The position numbers and the translations under genes were made by a program. Source: Amaranthus tricolor (lineage: Eukaryota; Streptophyta; Magnoliopsida; Caryophyllales; Amaranthaceae). From it: a stretch of 64,000 nt of DNA. The DNA lies in contig NC_080060.1 of the NCBI RefSeq assembly GCF_026212465.1, forward strand, positions 19,507,605 to 19,571,604. The letters are read 5' to 3'. Below, in pieces: positions 23,374 through 38,074 of the stretch; the stretch's first letter is position 1; each line of letters starts with the position of its first letter. Under the pieces are notes generated by a model that ran no database searches, was not told the DNA's origin, and was given only the letters and a program-made list of their open reading frames with translations.

Positions 23374-24294
23374 TCAGGCAAATAAAGGCGATGCATCCAG
23401 ACGGTCCTGATCCTCCATGTATTGATCAGGGTCAAAATCAGCATCACCAGAGTCATCGCTAGACGCGCTATCGGAAACAGAAAGGGTTCCTACAGATAAG
23501 GAATCACTCATAGTAAGTCGCGCTGCGGAATCAGAAAGCTCTACAATTATTGGCTCAGGTGGGTCCTCCTCCCACATCATTATCTCACTTTCTTCCTCAC
23601 TCATGAGATCCTCTCGCCTCACCGGCCAACCCCCTAGAATAACTACTCCGCTATCATTATCACTCAAAATTCCATCTCTATCAACTAGTTCCCCCTCCTC
23701 TTCAGCATTATATCCATCCCCTAAGTTATCCTCATCAGGCTCTTCTACCACTCCTAAGGAATCCTCCTCCATATATTCTCCCTGCTCCTCATCAGAATTT
23801 TCTTTGAAATCCTCCTCAAATTCTTCTTCTGGGTCCTCATCGGGGTCCTCCTCCGGGTCCCCTTCTGGATCCTCCTCGGGATCCTTCTCGAAATCCAACT
23901 CGTCGAAGATTATAAATGGCACTGAGTTTGGGTTTACTACGGGAACATCCTCCTCATTACTATCTCTCCTTGCCCTACTAGACTCTGGAACGTCAACTCC
24001 GTCCCGACCCTCAGTTTGCACTGCTCTTACCCTTCTGTCAAGCTCTAGGTGAAACTGGTCACTCCTCTCTTTCAGTGCAATCATCTCCTCTTCCATTATT
24101 CTTTCATACATTAGTTTGGACTTTTTGTAGATCATTTTCATTCGTCGGGTGTAATCCAAATCACTTTCCCCCTCTTTTCTATCCCAAATTCCCAGAGCCT
24201 CTATTTCTGCCCAGGCTGGGGCATTAACTAAAGCTCTCCAGGGTTCCTCTCGGGTATTAATTCCCTCCTCGACCGGTCTTTTCCCTTTATCCAT
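23374..24294 (-). CDS. Uncharacterised acidic protein (306 aa) upstream of gag in element B
   Basis: An uninterrupted frame from ATG (24294) to stop, between the primer site and gag of element B. Residues 1-35 have a basic start (MDKGKRPVEE) followed by WRALVNAPAWAEIEALG. About 45-110 is charged and probably helical or coiled (RRMKMIYKKSKLMYERIMEEE, split over that span). About 125-290 is strongly acidic, with short Glu/Asp-Pro repeats near 140-160 (EDPEGDPEEDPDEDPEE) and Ser/Asp-rich stretches near the end. There is no cysteine-histidine knuckle, no protease or polymerase motif, and no clear signal or membrane segment. It is not gag: gag lies downstream in its own frame. Ogre-type gypsy elements are known to have an extra frame before gag; I recognise no equivalent for Tekay and no sequence similarity to a named family. 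It stays open while gag-pol of the same copy has a stop and two frameshifts. Function unknown; a nucleic-acid-protein or histone-binding role would be speculation from charge alone. Confidence 0.65.
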   Translation of the reverse strand: MDKGKRPVEEGINTREEPWRALVNAPAWAEIEALGIWDRKEGESDLDYTRRMKMIYKKSKLMYERIMEEEMIALKERSDQFHLELDRRVRAVQTEGRDGVDVPESSRARRDSNEEDVPVVNPNSVPFIIFDELDFEKDPEEDPEGDPEEDPDEDPEEEFEEDFKENSDEEQGEYMEEDSLGVVEEPDEDNLGDGYNAEEEGELVDRDGILSDNDSGVVILGGWPVRREDLMSEEESEIMMWEEDPPEPIIVELSDSAARLTMSDSLSVGTLSVSDSASSDDSGDADFDPDQYMEDQDRLDASPLFA

Positions 24295-24576
24295 GAAAGA
24301 AAGTAATAATCGAACTTCCTAACTCACAAAGAAAGAAAACAAGGCAATTAATTCCTGAGATAAGATAATTCAGAGCATCAGAAATATAAACACAGAAATT
24401 CTATCATGCACACATCAAAATTATCCATGACATCATGCTTAAAGACACCAAGCACAACACATCATATCCCCTTAATGTCTACCCCTTTTCTCTCGTCAAT
24501 CAAAATTTTTTTTTTCTACGTTAGTCTATTGATACAGATAAATAACACTAAATAAAACTCCCGTTCTGATACCAGT
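24295..24576 (-). other. Element B leader and tRNA-iMet primer site
   Basis: The complement of 24564-24574 reads TGGTATCAGAA, close to the initiator-Met tRNA 3' end, two bases from the LTR edge at 24577. The remainder to the acidic frame is a leader of about 270 bases. Confidence 0.85.
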
Positions 24577-26871
24577 TGTAACATCTCGGAATAACTCGGG
24601 TCGTACGAAAAGAGAAGATGACCTTTTATAAACGAGACAACTATAATCCGAGTCAAACCGGGATGTTAGAAAAATTTTAAAACGGGTTTGAAGTTAAGGA
24701 AAACGTGCGGATCGAGTTCTATTAGCGTTATTAAGAACTATTAGATAATAAGAAATTCTTAGCAGCGGATAAGAACGAAAAGTTAAATCTACTTATTACA
24801 ACTTGAGAACGAAAATCGCCTCATAAAAACCAAACGTTCTTCAAACTTAACTAGAAATTCTAATCATTTATTTCTTATCAAACTTCTATATTCTAAAGAT
24901 TTATTTCTTCGAGGGTCAATCCTCACTCCCCAGACCTGCAACTTAACTTACTGCTAGTCATTGCCCAGATAAGAAACAACATCATCGCAGGGTCGTTAAG
25001 ACCAAAAGTACACGTCAGCAAACGTCGCATACCAAATAAATAATAACACAAGAGAAAGTTTTAATTTAATAGCTGACAATTCACAACACCGTACGCTTCG
25101 ATCATGCTTATTAAGAATAATTATTTTCATGTAAAGATTAGTCAGCCATACTGTTGTACTAACCAGCCATACTGCCGGTACACTCCAAACTCCATAAGTG
25201 AGACAATACATTAGGGGGAGCTAACCCCTAAGCAAGTCTCTACCATAGACACTCGCCTTACTTCGGTGCCTAGGGGTTAAGTATCCATACCCCCGCGGTG
25301 GCACATAATGCCCCCATATACCGCGAGTAATTCATTTCCCCCAATTGACGTCATACTACGTCCACTTTAAGGTTAGTGAGGTCATACTACCTCTGCTTAT
25401 CAAAACAATGTATCAAAATTATTTATTCGTAAGATAACATTATTCGTACTATATATCCATACTTTACTTTTGTATACCATTATTATATGTTACATCGGAC
25501 TAATGCGAACTTCGCTGCGTGTACATACCTTAAGCAAGATAACCAACTCACAAGCGTCTTAATCAATTTCCGGTCACGAATCGACTTCCTAAAGGTTCAA
25601 TCGTATTCGGGAAATAAGCACACATACACATTTTCCTAAAATCATCCATAACACACATATACAATCACATCCATACCTAGAATACTACACACAACATGAA
25701 CATCCATCACATACTATAACATGGTAAATACACAAAACAGGACAGCCTATACAATCTGTCTAGAAACTCAACTTAAAACTGTCAAATTAAAAATCCGACT
25801 TCACCGTTGCGTCCGGAAGGCGTCAAAACCCCCGGGTACCAATTCATAATTTATAACATAGTATAAGTATTTTTAACTTAATTTCAAAGCCAAAAAATGT
25901 TCCAAAAACACATTTTTTTCACCATTTTCAAAACCTACGGGATTTTGTCATTCCATTTTTTTATCACAAAAATATAAATATCAATGCTTTATTTCTTATT
26001 AAATCTAAACAACAAAATTTACATAAAAATAAATTTTAATGAATTATTATTATTTTTTTATAATTCTTTTTACACAATTGTATATACACATACACATCAC
26101 ATATTTACATGTATATTTTTTTTTACCAACATTATAAATTCCTTCTACTAATCAATAAAAATAAATAAATAAATTCCTAACACCACATACATTTTTTTTT
26201 TCTATGAACATCCATTTATATATATATATATATTTTCAATCATCCATCAAACAATTTCTTCACACATATGTAAACATATCCAAAACCCTAAAAAAACATA
26301 CATCAATTTAGATAGAAAATACATCATACTTTCACACATGAATTTTTAAATCATGAACAAATCATAAACTATAAAATAACACACATAAAAATCATAGAAA
26401 TTTAAATTAAAATTTAAAAATAAAAACTAGATTAAGGATTACTCACAATTCCTCAAGAACAAAACACCAAAATTGATGAATCAATGGAGGATTAGGCGTG
26501 GGAATTTGAGGGTTTTGGGAGTGTTTCTCTTACTTGCAAATGGTTTGGAATGAAAAGATGTAAGGAAATTAGAAGATTAAGGAAATAAAGAAATTAAGGA
26601 AAATTAAGGCAATACTTATGGAAGGCAATTACTCCTTAATCTTTCCATATTCTTAAGAAGTTACAAATCTCCTAATGTTGCTCCATATGGCCGGCCAAAT
26701 CCAATCACCTTCCCACTTTTATTTTTTTTTATTTTTATTTTTTTTTAAATTAAAGATAGATTAGGAAAAAGGTTTGGACTTAAAATGGTTTTAATTGCCT
26801 TAAAAGTTGAAGTCTCATGATTTAACCTACTAACAAAATAAATAATAAAAAGAAATATATTTTTCTAAAAA

Positions 26872-26957
<86 letters not shown>

Positions 26958-27004
26958 TTACTAGCAAATCATTTAATATATCGGAAAAATATCGGGGTGT
27001 TACA
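24577..27004 (-). repeat. Element B 5' LTR (2428 bp)
   Basis: Same ends as the 3' LTR (TGTAACATCTCGG to GGGGTGTTACA on the plus strand). Most of the extra length comes from a (TAA)n tract at about 26872-26957 that is short in the partner LTR. It should contain the promoter of the element; no TATA box is called with confidence. Confidence 0.93.
26872..26957. repeat. (TAA)n microsatellite in element B 5' LTR
   Basis: About 28 TAA units, expanded relative to the partner LTR, so it grew after insertion. Confidence 0.9.
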
Positions 27005-30000
27005 TCAACTCTTTTACTCGGGTATCTAAGATCCTGATTGGTCGTTCCTCATACACCAAAGACTCCTCAATCAAAAGCGGTTCGTGAGCTAGAACATGAG
27101 ACGGATCATGAACATACTTCCTCAACTGTGAAACATGGAACACATTATGAACTTTTGCTAAACTTGGAGTTAAAGCCAACTCATAAGAAACTTCCCCGAC
27201 TCTCCTTAGGATCTCAAAAGGTCCAATAAATTTTGGACTCAACTTTCCTCGAACTCCAAAACGCTGGACACCCCTTGTAGGTGAAACCTTTAGGAAAACC
27301 TTGTCGCCAACCTCAAATTGCAACATCTTTCGACGATTATTAGCATAACTCTTTTGTTGGCACTGTGCTGCTCTCATGTTCTGTTGAACAATCTTCAGAG
27401 CATCAATGGATTCCTTAATCACATCTGGACCTTCGGGAATGGTCCTATCCATCAAATCCCAACACAAAGGTACTCGACACTTCCTTCCATAAAGAGCTTC
27501 ATTCGGTGCCATCCTAATACTAGATTGGAAACTGTTGTTGTAGGCGAACTCCACCATCGGTAATTTATCTTCCCAAGAACCCTCAAAGTCCAACACACAA
27601 TATCTCAAAAGATCCTCTAAAGTCTGAATAGTTCTCTCAGTCTGACCATCAGTCGCAGGATGAAAAGCAGTACTCAAGCACAACTTACTGCCAAAAGCTT
27701 CCTGCAACTTTTCCCAAAACCTCGATAAAAACTTCGGATCCCTATCCGAAACAATAGTCCTCGGAACACCATGAAGTCTGACAATCTCTCGGACATAGGC
27801 ATCTGCTAATTGCTTGGCCCCCCAAGTATTCTTCATTGGCACAAATCTAGCGACCTTGGTCAATCTATCAACAATGACCCAAATAACATCATTCCCTCGC
27901 TGGGTCCTTGGCAGCCCTACCACAAAGTCCATAGAATTTGAGTCCTACTTCCAAGCTGGGACAGGCAACGGTTGAAGCAACCCTGAACTCTTTTGTCTCT
28001 CGAACTTTACCCTCTGGCAGACTAGGCACTTAGACACAAAATCAGAGACATCTTTCCTTAGACCTTTCCACCAAAATATCTCTCTTATCTCCTCAATCTT
28101 CTTATCTCGACCTGGATGCAAATGAAATAAACTTTGATGACCGTCCTTCAGAATCTCATTCTTCAATTCAAATTGATTTGGAACACACAATCTACCGTTC
28201 ATCCTCAACTCTCCTCTTTCTCCTAACTCAAAAGCATCAGTCTCATTTTTCTCAACTCTATGGATCAACTCAACAATCTCTGGATCCTCAAGTTGTGCCT
28301 CAATTATACGATCAAACAAAGTGGGTTGTATAGTCATTGCTCCCAAATACTGACCAACCTCGTGTACTACAAATCTCTAATCCCAAACTCTGCATCTCAC
28401 GATACAACTCCCATGGTACAGACATAATGGCATTCACAGACACTCTCGGTCTCCTACTCAAGGCATCAGCTACCTTATTCGCTTTTCCAGGGTGGTACAC
28501 AATTTCAAGATCATAATCCTTAATAACCTCAAGCCACCGCCTTTGGCGCATGTTCAATTCTTTTTGGTTGAAGACATACCTCAAATTTTGATGATCAGTG
28601 TAGATCTTACACGGTAACCCATACAAATAATGTCTCCACAACTTCAAAGCAAAGATCACTACAGCAAGTTCAATGTCATGCACGGGGTAATTCACCTCAT
28701 GTGGCCTTAACTGCCTCGATGCATAAGCTATGACCTTTCCTTCTTGCATAAGTACAACACCTAAACCTTCGAATGAAGCATCACAATAGACCTTGAATGG
28801 CTTGTTACAATCAGACATTGCTAAAACAGGGGCGGTAGTAAGTCTTTTCTTTAATTCCTTGAAAGCAATTGTGTGCCTCTCATTCCACTAAAATCGTATC
28901 CCTTTCTTCAACAGCTTAAACATGGGACGAGCAACCTTAGAAAAGTTTTCAACATATTTCCTATAGTACCCAGCTAATCCTAAAAAGCTCCGAACTTCAG
29001 TCACATTTCTAGGAATCGGCCAGTCCGTTATTGCTTTAATCTTCTCAGGATCTACAGAAATTCCACCCTTAGACACCATATGACCTAGAAAAGAAATTTC
29101 CTCAAGCCAAAACTCACACTTACTAAACTTCCCATACAATTTCTCTTTTCTCAAAAGCTCTAGAATCATTCTCAAGTGTTCTTCATGTTCTTCCCTACTC
29201 CTTGAATATACCAAAATATCATCGATAAAAACAACCACGAATTTATCCAAATAAGGACGAAGATACCTCTGCATCAAATCCATAAATTCTGCAGGTGCAT
29301 TTGTTAACCCAAATGGCATCACCAAAAACTCATAATGTCCATATCGGGTCCGAAATGTTGTTTTAGAAACATCCTCCTTGGCTATCCTCAATTGATGATA
29401 TCCAGACCTTAAATCAATCTTCGAGAACACCTGAGCGCCTCTTAGCTGATCAAACAAATCATCTATCCTGGGCAAAGGGTAACGGTTCTTAATGGTGATC
29501 TTATTAATCTCCCTATAATCAATACACAATCTCATCGTTCCATCCTTCTTCTTCACAAACAGAATAGGGGCTCCCCAGGGTGACATACTAGGTCGGAAAA
29601 AACCATTCTCCAATAACTCATCTAATTGCTTTTTCAATTCGGCTAACTCAGCTGGAGCAAAACGATACGGAGTCCTAGAGATAGGGGTAGCATCAGGAAT
29701 TAGATCTATATGAAAGTCAACCTCTCTCCTTGGAGGTAAACCAGGTAGATCCTCAGGGAAAACATCAGGGTAATCACAAACAATTGGGGTTTCCTCAAGA
29801 CTTAACTTGATTTTCTCCTCACTACTAGCAATAAAACACAAATATTCCTTATCTCCATGTTTAATCATCTCAATGGCTTGAGCTGCAGAAATGGTTTGAA
29901 TGGGAAACACAGAATTCTTCCTAATCAAACATTCTCCACCTGGAGCCTTAACCCGAACGATCTTCTCTTTACACAAAATCTCCGCATGATGACGTCCCAA

Positions 30001-31221
30001 CCAGTCCATCCCCAAAATAATATCATATGTACCCAACTCAAACACTATTAAATCGGCAGGTAGATGGTTGTCCGAAATCTTAAGAGGGAAATTAGGAAAG
30101 ATACGGTCACATAGGAATGGTGAACCGTCAGGTAATAGAATTTGGAGATTAAATTTTTGAGGTTCAAGAGAGATAGAGGATTTATGAAGGAAAGAAGAAG
30201 AGATAAAAGATCGGTCATTTCCTGAATCAAAAAGAATATGAGCCAAAGAGTCACCTACGACAAAGTGACCATAAATGACCTTACCCTCAAACGCCTGATG
30301 AAGATGGTCTACATGGTTGCTAATAGCGTGCAAACCGGCAGTCCTCCTAGCTGCAATACTCTGAACATTTCCCGAAGAACTAGGAGCTCCATAATTACCA
30401 GTACTACTAGCTCCCAACTGGATCCCTTCTCGGCAGTTAGTGGAAACATGACCCTCCTTTTTGCATTTGAAGCAGATGATATTCCCAGTGCATCAACGAC
30501 CTCGGTGATCCTTACCACATAAGCGACACTTCCAAACTGTGACTCTTGTTGAAGTTGTTGGTTGGAACGGCTTGCGATCCCAATTGGTTGGCCTCTTGTT
30601 CCTGTTGTTGTTGCCTCCACCAAATTTTCTTTTGTTGGTGTTGTCCTCCTTGTCAACGATCCTCTCATACTCAAGCGCTCGGTCGTAAAGATCTCGGAAG
30701 TCAGAATAATTCCCAATCCCCTTTTGGATCTTAAGATTAAGACCCTCAAAGAAGCGGGATGCACGAACACTTTCTTTGCTTACAATGTCAGAAGCAAATC
30801 GAGATAGCTCATTGAACTTACAACTATACTCAATCACGGTCATAAGACCCTGAAGAAGATGTAAGAACTCATTCTCCTTTTTCCGTTGGAGTGATGGCGG
30901 ATAGAATTGTTGACTAAGAGTTATAAGGAAATCATCCCAAAAGGTATCAGTCATAGTGGCCTTGATAGAACGCCACCATAACTCTGCTGGACCAGATAGG
31001 TAGAAGGAAGCCAGCTTTACTTTTAGGTGCGCTGGACAATTAATGACCTCTAAAAGTTTCTCCATCTCTGCGAGCCAATTCTCGAAGCGAACAGGATCAG
31101 CTTCTCCGTCGTATTGCGGCGGACGATGATATGCCATATTCTTAAAGTATTTCCCGTCGTCATTGGCCTCTTGAGCCTGATTCTCCATGAGGGTGATCAG
31201 TCGCTCATTTGTCCTTTCCAT
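27005..31221 (-). pseudogene. Tekay-like gypsy A: whole gag-pol, decayed, split by B
   Basis: Gag (31221-30493) ends in the same UGA inside the first zinc knuckle as the left copy. The frame continues through protease ([13 protein letters not shown]) and RT (FIDDILVYS) to a TAG at 28888-28890, then RNase H (28818-28312; [24 protein letters not shown]). A frameshift near 28360 leads into the integrase zinc-binding part (CLVCQRVKFERQ). A TAG at 27945-27947 replaces Trp, then follow the integrase core ([32 protein letters not shown]), a GPY/F-type module ([12 protein letters not shown]) and the start of the chromodomain-like tail ([12 protein letters not shown]). Element B interrupts it at 27004; the pol tail lies at 15531-15674. 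Protein identity with the left copy is very high (a handful of differences in gag and RT). Not functional: three stops, one frameshift, one insertion. Confidence 0.92.
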
Positions 31222-31529
31222 CCGAGCTAGTTGTGCTTCTAGCTCTCGAACTCTAGCTTCGTGATCAAATGAAGTTACGCCATTTCTTACCTAAAAAATT
31301 TTTTAAACATGTGACTGACTTTCACATTAACTTAATTAATCTGGCACGTAATTTTACACATAGTCATATAAGCACATAGAAAACAAATAGAATTTTTAGG
31401 AAGACTTGTTTTGAAATTCTTTTTTTTTATTTTTTATTTTTTTATTTTTTTATTTTTTTAGTCAGCTATCGAGCCTTTCACATGGAACTAAAATTCCAAG
31501 ATTCGAGTAACTTTACCTCTGATACCACG
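31222..31529 (-). other. A-family leader with tRNA-iMet primer site (right)
   Basis: The complement of 31517-31527 reads TGGTATCAGAG, two bases from LTR 2, mirroring the left copy. The T-rich tract of the leader is at 31419-31460. Confidence 0.85.
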
Positions 31530-34483
<2,954 letters not shown>

Positions 34484-35014
34484 ACTCTTTCCCCATTTAG
34501 ATAGTTTCGTCCCGAAACTAGGACTTACCAAAAAGGTTAGGATAACGCTTTCTCATGTCGACCTCTTTTTCCCAAGTCGCCTCTTCAACCCCGTGGTTTG
34601 ACCACAAAACCTTGATCAATGGAATCCTCGAATTTCTCTACTCTTTTACTCGGGTATCTAAGATCCTGATTGGTCGTTCCTCATACACCAAAGACTCCTC
34701 AATCAAAAGCGGCTCGTGAGCTAGAACATGAGACGGATCATGAACATACTTCCTCAACTGTGAAACATGGAACACATTATGAACTTTTGCTAAACTTGGA
34801 GTTAAAGCCAACTCATAAGAAACTTCCCCGACTCTCCTTAGGATCTCAAAAGGTCTAATAAATTTTGGACTCAACTTTCCTCGAACTCCAAAACGCTGGA
34901 CACCCCTTGTAGGTGAAACCTTTAGGAAAACCTTGTCGCCAACCTCAAATTGCAACATCTTTCGACGATTATCAGCATAACTCTTTTGTCGGCTCTGTGC
35001 TGCTCTCATGTTCT
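34484..35014 (-). pseudogene. Gypsy A: right partial pol tail
   Basis: The complement begins within integrase (MRAAQSRQKSYADNRRKM) and continues through the GPY/F-type module (KLSPKFIRPFEI, Gly to Arg) to [14 protein letters not shown]. There a TAG stands where the intact frame has Leu, before the chromodomain-like tail (LWSNHGVEEATWEKEVDM) and the polypurine tract. To the right of 35014 the sequence switches abruptly to a TRIM. This copy was never hit by element B. Confidence 0.88.
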
Positions 35015-35113
35015 TGTGAGGGGGTCTCGTGTGAGGGGGCGTGTTAGAGTATATAACATATCTTGGGGCCTCAACCATCAGCTTAAGCTTTTGGTTGAAT
35101 TGGTTCCTTGACA
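35015..35113 (+). mobile_element. TRIM X: polypurine end plus 72-bp LTR
   Basis: 35042-35113 starts TGTTAGAGTATATAAC and ends GGTTCCTTGACA, a very short LTR preceded by G-rich text (GTGAGGGGGCG). The same LTR occurs at 58782-58856 with an initiator-Met primer site directly after it, and at 59343-59404. Only the 3' end of the element is kept here. Confidence 0.7.
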
Positions 35114-35139
35114 AAAACTACCTAATTTATTAAATATTG

Positions 35140-35300
35140 GACCTTATGCCTTTACCCTACAACGAGCTTGATCACTATATTTAACTCTACATAGACATAT
35201 TTTTTTAAGAAATTATAGGTATATGACAGTTACGTGAATGAAAAATAGATTTTGTTCCTCTTGCTCGATCCTAAAGTTTAACATCTACATGATATGATAA
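35140..35300. repeat. Left member of a direct repeat flanking hAT copy 2
   Basis: Shares CTACATAGACATATTTTTTTAA-like text and GAATGAAAAATAGATTTT-like text, in the same order, with 36825-36945. Similarity is imperfect. It may be part of the element or a duplicated flank. Confidence 0.55.
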
Positions 35301-36640
35301 TGGGTCAAACATGAGCTTGCATAATCAAATCAAATTCAGCGATCATTTCAATTATTTTTTGAAAGATATTTCACAATGGATATTATCCTTAATAAAACTT
35401 GTCTTCTGTTCTCCACCTTTTAGATCCTTCATAAATGCTTTTTGCAAATCTTTATCAACACATTTGTTTCTTTTATGTTTTATTTTTGTTTATTTCTAGG
35501 AATTCATAATAACATATTGTTTGAGTTTTTCATTTAAATGCTTCCAATCATTTGCTCAATCACTTGTTAAAGACGTTTTTAAGTTTGAAAAGTGAATGAT
35601 TTAAAACAAAAAAAAAAAAAAAAAAATTTATCTGTTTGTTTTGAGTCAATAAAAAATTTTGTATCGATAGTTTCTCCATTGCTAAACCTTCTAAAAAAAT
35701 AAGAATATGAAAATTTTTAACAAGACTATGTTTAGGAAATGTGATATTCAATTCTCTAATAAGCCATTTTTCAATCAAAATTCTCTAATTTTACCATCAA
35801 CAACACTAATTAATTCATTGGATCATAAATATCTAAAATAGAAACTCGTTCATAATCAACATTAGTATTTGACTCATGCCATACATTATCATTTGCATTA
35901 TTCAAATTAATATTATTATCATTCAAAATAATTTCATGCTCATTCAAATCATGGACATGATCTTCTTCATTCAATCTATTACTGTTAAAATTCTCTACAT
36001 GTTTGTTAAAAAATTTATCTAAAGCTCCTTTTTGTGATTCTATTATTTATTGAGTTTGTTTTCTTTTTTCTTTTTTTCTTTTTCTGTCTTCACAACTAGA
36101 TGAATATTTTCGTGGCAATATTATTATACAATAATATCAGTATAATTATGAAACTAAAACTATAAAAACATAAAGTAATATACTTGATTTTTGAATGCCG
36201 AGTACTCCTTTATAATTCAATGAATTTAGAATATTACAATATCCTATAATTACACAGAAAAAAAAAATTACAAATGATTATAAAAATAAGATTAATCATA
36301 ATGTGAATGACATTATAAATCAAAAGTTAAAAAATTCAGTACTAGAAAAATCAGAATATAAAATGAAATTAGAAGTCCTACCTTAGAATTTTCTTAAGAT
36401 GAATTATTTGATAATAAAAACATATCTTTATAATTTAGGGACAAAAAATCAATCAACCCTAATTAGAAGTTTCTTGTCTTCTTTAAAAAGCAGATCAAGA
36501 GCATTCAAATTAACAAGAATATAAAAATTCACCATTTAAATACTATTAAAGTTTTAGGGTAGAAGATAATAAAACCGTATATAAGAGATGAAAAAGTTTT
36601 TATTTGATTTTGGAGAAAGATGCGTATAACTCTATCTAAT
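35301..36640 (-). pseudogene. hAT transposase pseudogene, copy 2 (deleted)
   Basis: Collinear with copy 1 (6470 to about 8400) but shorter. Near 35355 it lacks the 80-bp block that in copy 1 encodes part of FRGSNGKLYEV, and near 35590 it lacks the SINE-like insert. The whole C-terminal half of the transposase (5553-6440 in copy 1) is absent. Minus-strand frames show the degraded TTF-type zinc-finger region (35778-35560). No intact domain remains. Confidence 0.7.
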
Positions 36641-38074
36641 TTAATGCATTTGTCAGACAAATAATTTTCTTTGCCAGTAATATGCTACTACCATTCTAAT
36701 TTTTTGTCTTTTTATTTTTTTAATATTTAAATTTAAAACTATCTATTTTTTGAAATATTAGGCCCTAGGTCTTTGCCCGCACCTGTCCCTAGCCAGATAC
36801 GAGCCTGAATCCTATAACTAATTTTTAGTCTACGTAGACATATTTTTTAATTTTTAAGAAATTATTGGGATTATATGACAATTACATGAATGAAAAATAG
36901 ATTTTCTTCCTCTTGCTTGATCGTAAAGTTGAACATGATAATGGGCATACACTAGATAGTGATCCCCCATGCGCATGACTTCATATATCCACCGAAAGTT
37001 TTAAAAAATAATTATAGCCTTCAAGGATGAATGTGAAGAATTAGTCCACTATACTATAAATGAAATAAGAAACAAAAAAAAAAAAAAAAAAAAATTAGTG
37101 GGGATATGGACAAAATTTGTTATTCTTGTGAATTTTGTGATTACAAAACAAAGAAAAAAAGGGATAGTGTGGCCTCCACTAAACATAAACCCGTGAGGAA
37201 CCAACATTAGGTAGCCGCTACGCCCCAAAAAGATGATGATCTCAATTCGCGATTTAACTACTGTCACAGCCTCACGGGTTCTATATTCTCTCCAAATGCT
37301 TTCTGACAAAGCCTCCCTCTTCCTTTGCCCCATAAATCTCATTAAAACTCTTAAATAATTTTTATTTAATACATACTGCTATCTCTAATTTATAGAAAAT
37401 AAAACATTTAGTTTTTCACCCTATTCAATTCACTTATTTAATGCTTAATGTATTTTATTATACACCATTCAGTTCACTTATTTAATTTTATATATGTCAA
37501 TACTAAAAAGATTATATTGTACGAATTTCTATACTAGTTATACTATAATTAAATGTTTTGTAAGTAAAAATTGAACATATTGATTGGGTAATAGTTTAAA
37601 AGTGAAATAAGATCTAACATTTCCAAACATACATCATTTTTATTTATAACAAATAAATAAATAACTACTTAAAATTTGAAGATTTGCTAAAAATGAAGTA
37701 CCTATATGTAATAACAGACTCAATACAAAAATACCTTATCTATTAATAAATAATTAAAGATACTAAGTACAAAATAGTGAAAATAGGAACACAAATTATA
37801 TAATATTCAAGTGGACCTTGTTTCATTTGGAATACGTATCGTCTTTTTAGATAATGTTTAGAGAACGAATTTCAACTAACCATCCCCTCAACCTACACTG
37901 TAATCTCATTTTAAAAAGTGGACCTAAACTCGTGTTATGGCTCGTACTAATGTGGGCAAATCGCGTGCTTAACAAGGGAAATATTCTCATGACATCAGTT
38001 GTACCATGACTATGTACACAATTTGATGTATGTACGCAGTACACAATTTGTTGTCAACACGAAGTCTACCTTTG
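36641..38074. other. No gene recognised; direct repeat and one unassigned frame
   Basis: 36825-36945 is the partner of the repeat at 35140-35300. A 97-codon minus-strand frame (37342-37049, MRFMGQRKREALSESIW near its start) has a fairly gene-like composition for the first 65 codons. It then runs into a low-complexity Phe tail made by an A tract, so it could be a fragment of something or chance. The rest is AT-rich with no readable signal. Confidence 0.45.

Larger units (their letters stand above)
15675..27004 (-). mobile_element. Full-length Tekay-like gypsy element B, nested in A
   Basis: An 11.3-kb element flanked by TCAAC (15670-15674 and 27005-27009). On its coding (minus) strand the order is 5' LTR 27004-24577, primer site, a 306-codon acidic reading frame, gag, protease, reverse transcriptase, RNase H, integrase with chromodomain-like tail, polypurine tract, 3' LTR 18035-15675. 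Structurally complete, but gag-pol carries one stop and two frameshifts, so it could move only with help. The insertion split the pol end of an A element. It belongs to the chromovirus Tekay/Del group by its RT, integrase and C-terminal tail motifs (family assignment by recognition, not by tree). Confidence 0.93.

Noticed and set aside
23603..24052. 149-codon Ser-rich plus-strand frame
   Set aside because: Antisense shadow of the acidic frame: Glu/Asp codons read as Ser on the other strand.
37049..37342. 97-codon minus-strand frame as a gene
   Set aside because: No family recognised, and the tail is low complexity from an A tract. Kept only as an unassigned frame.
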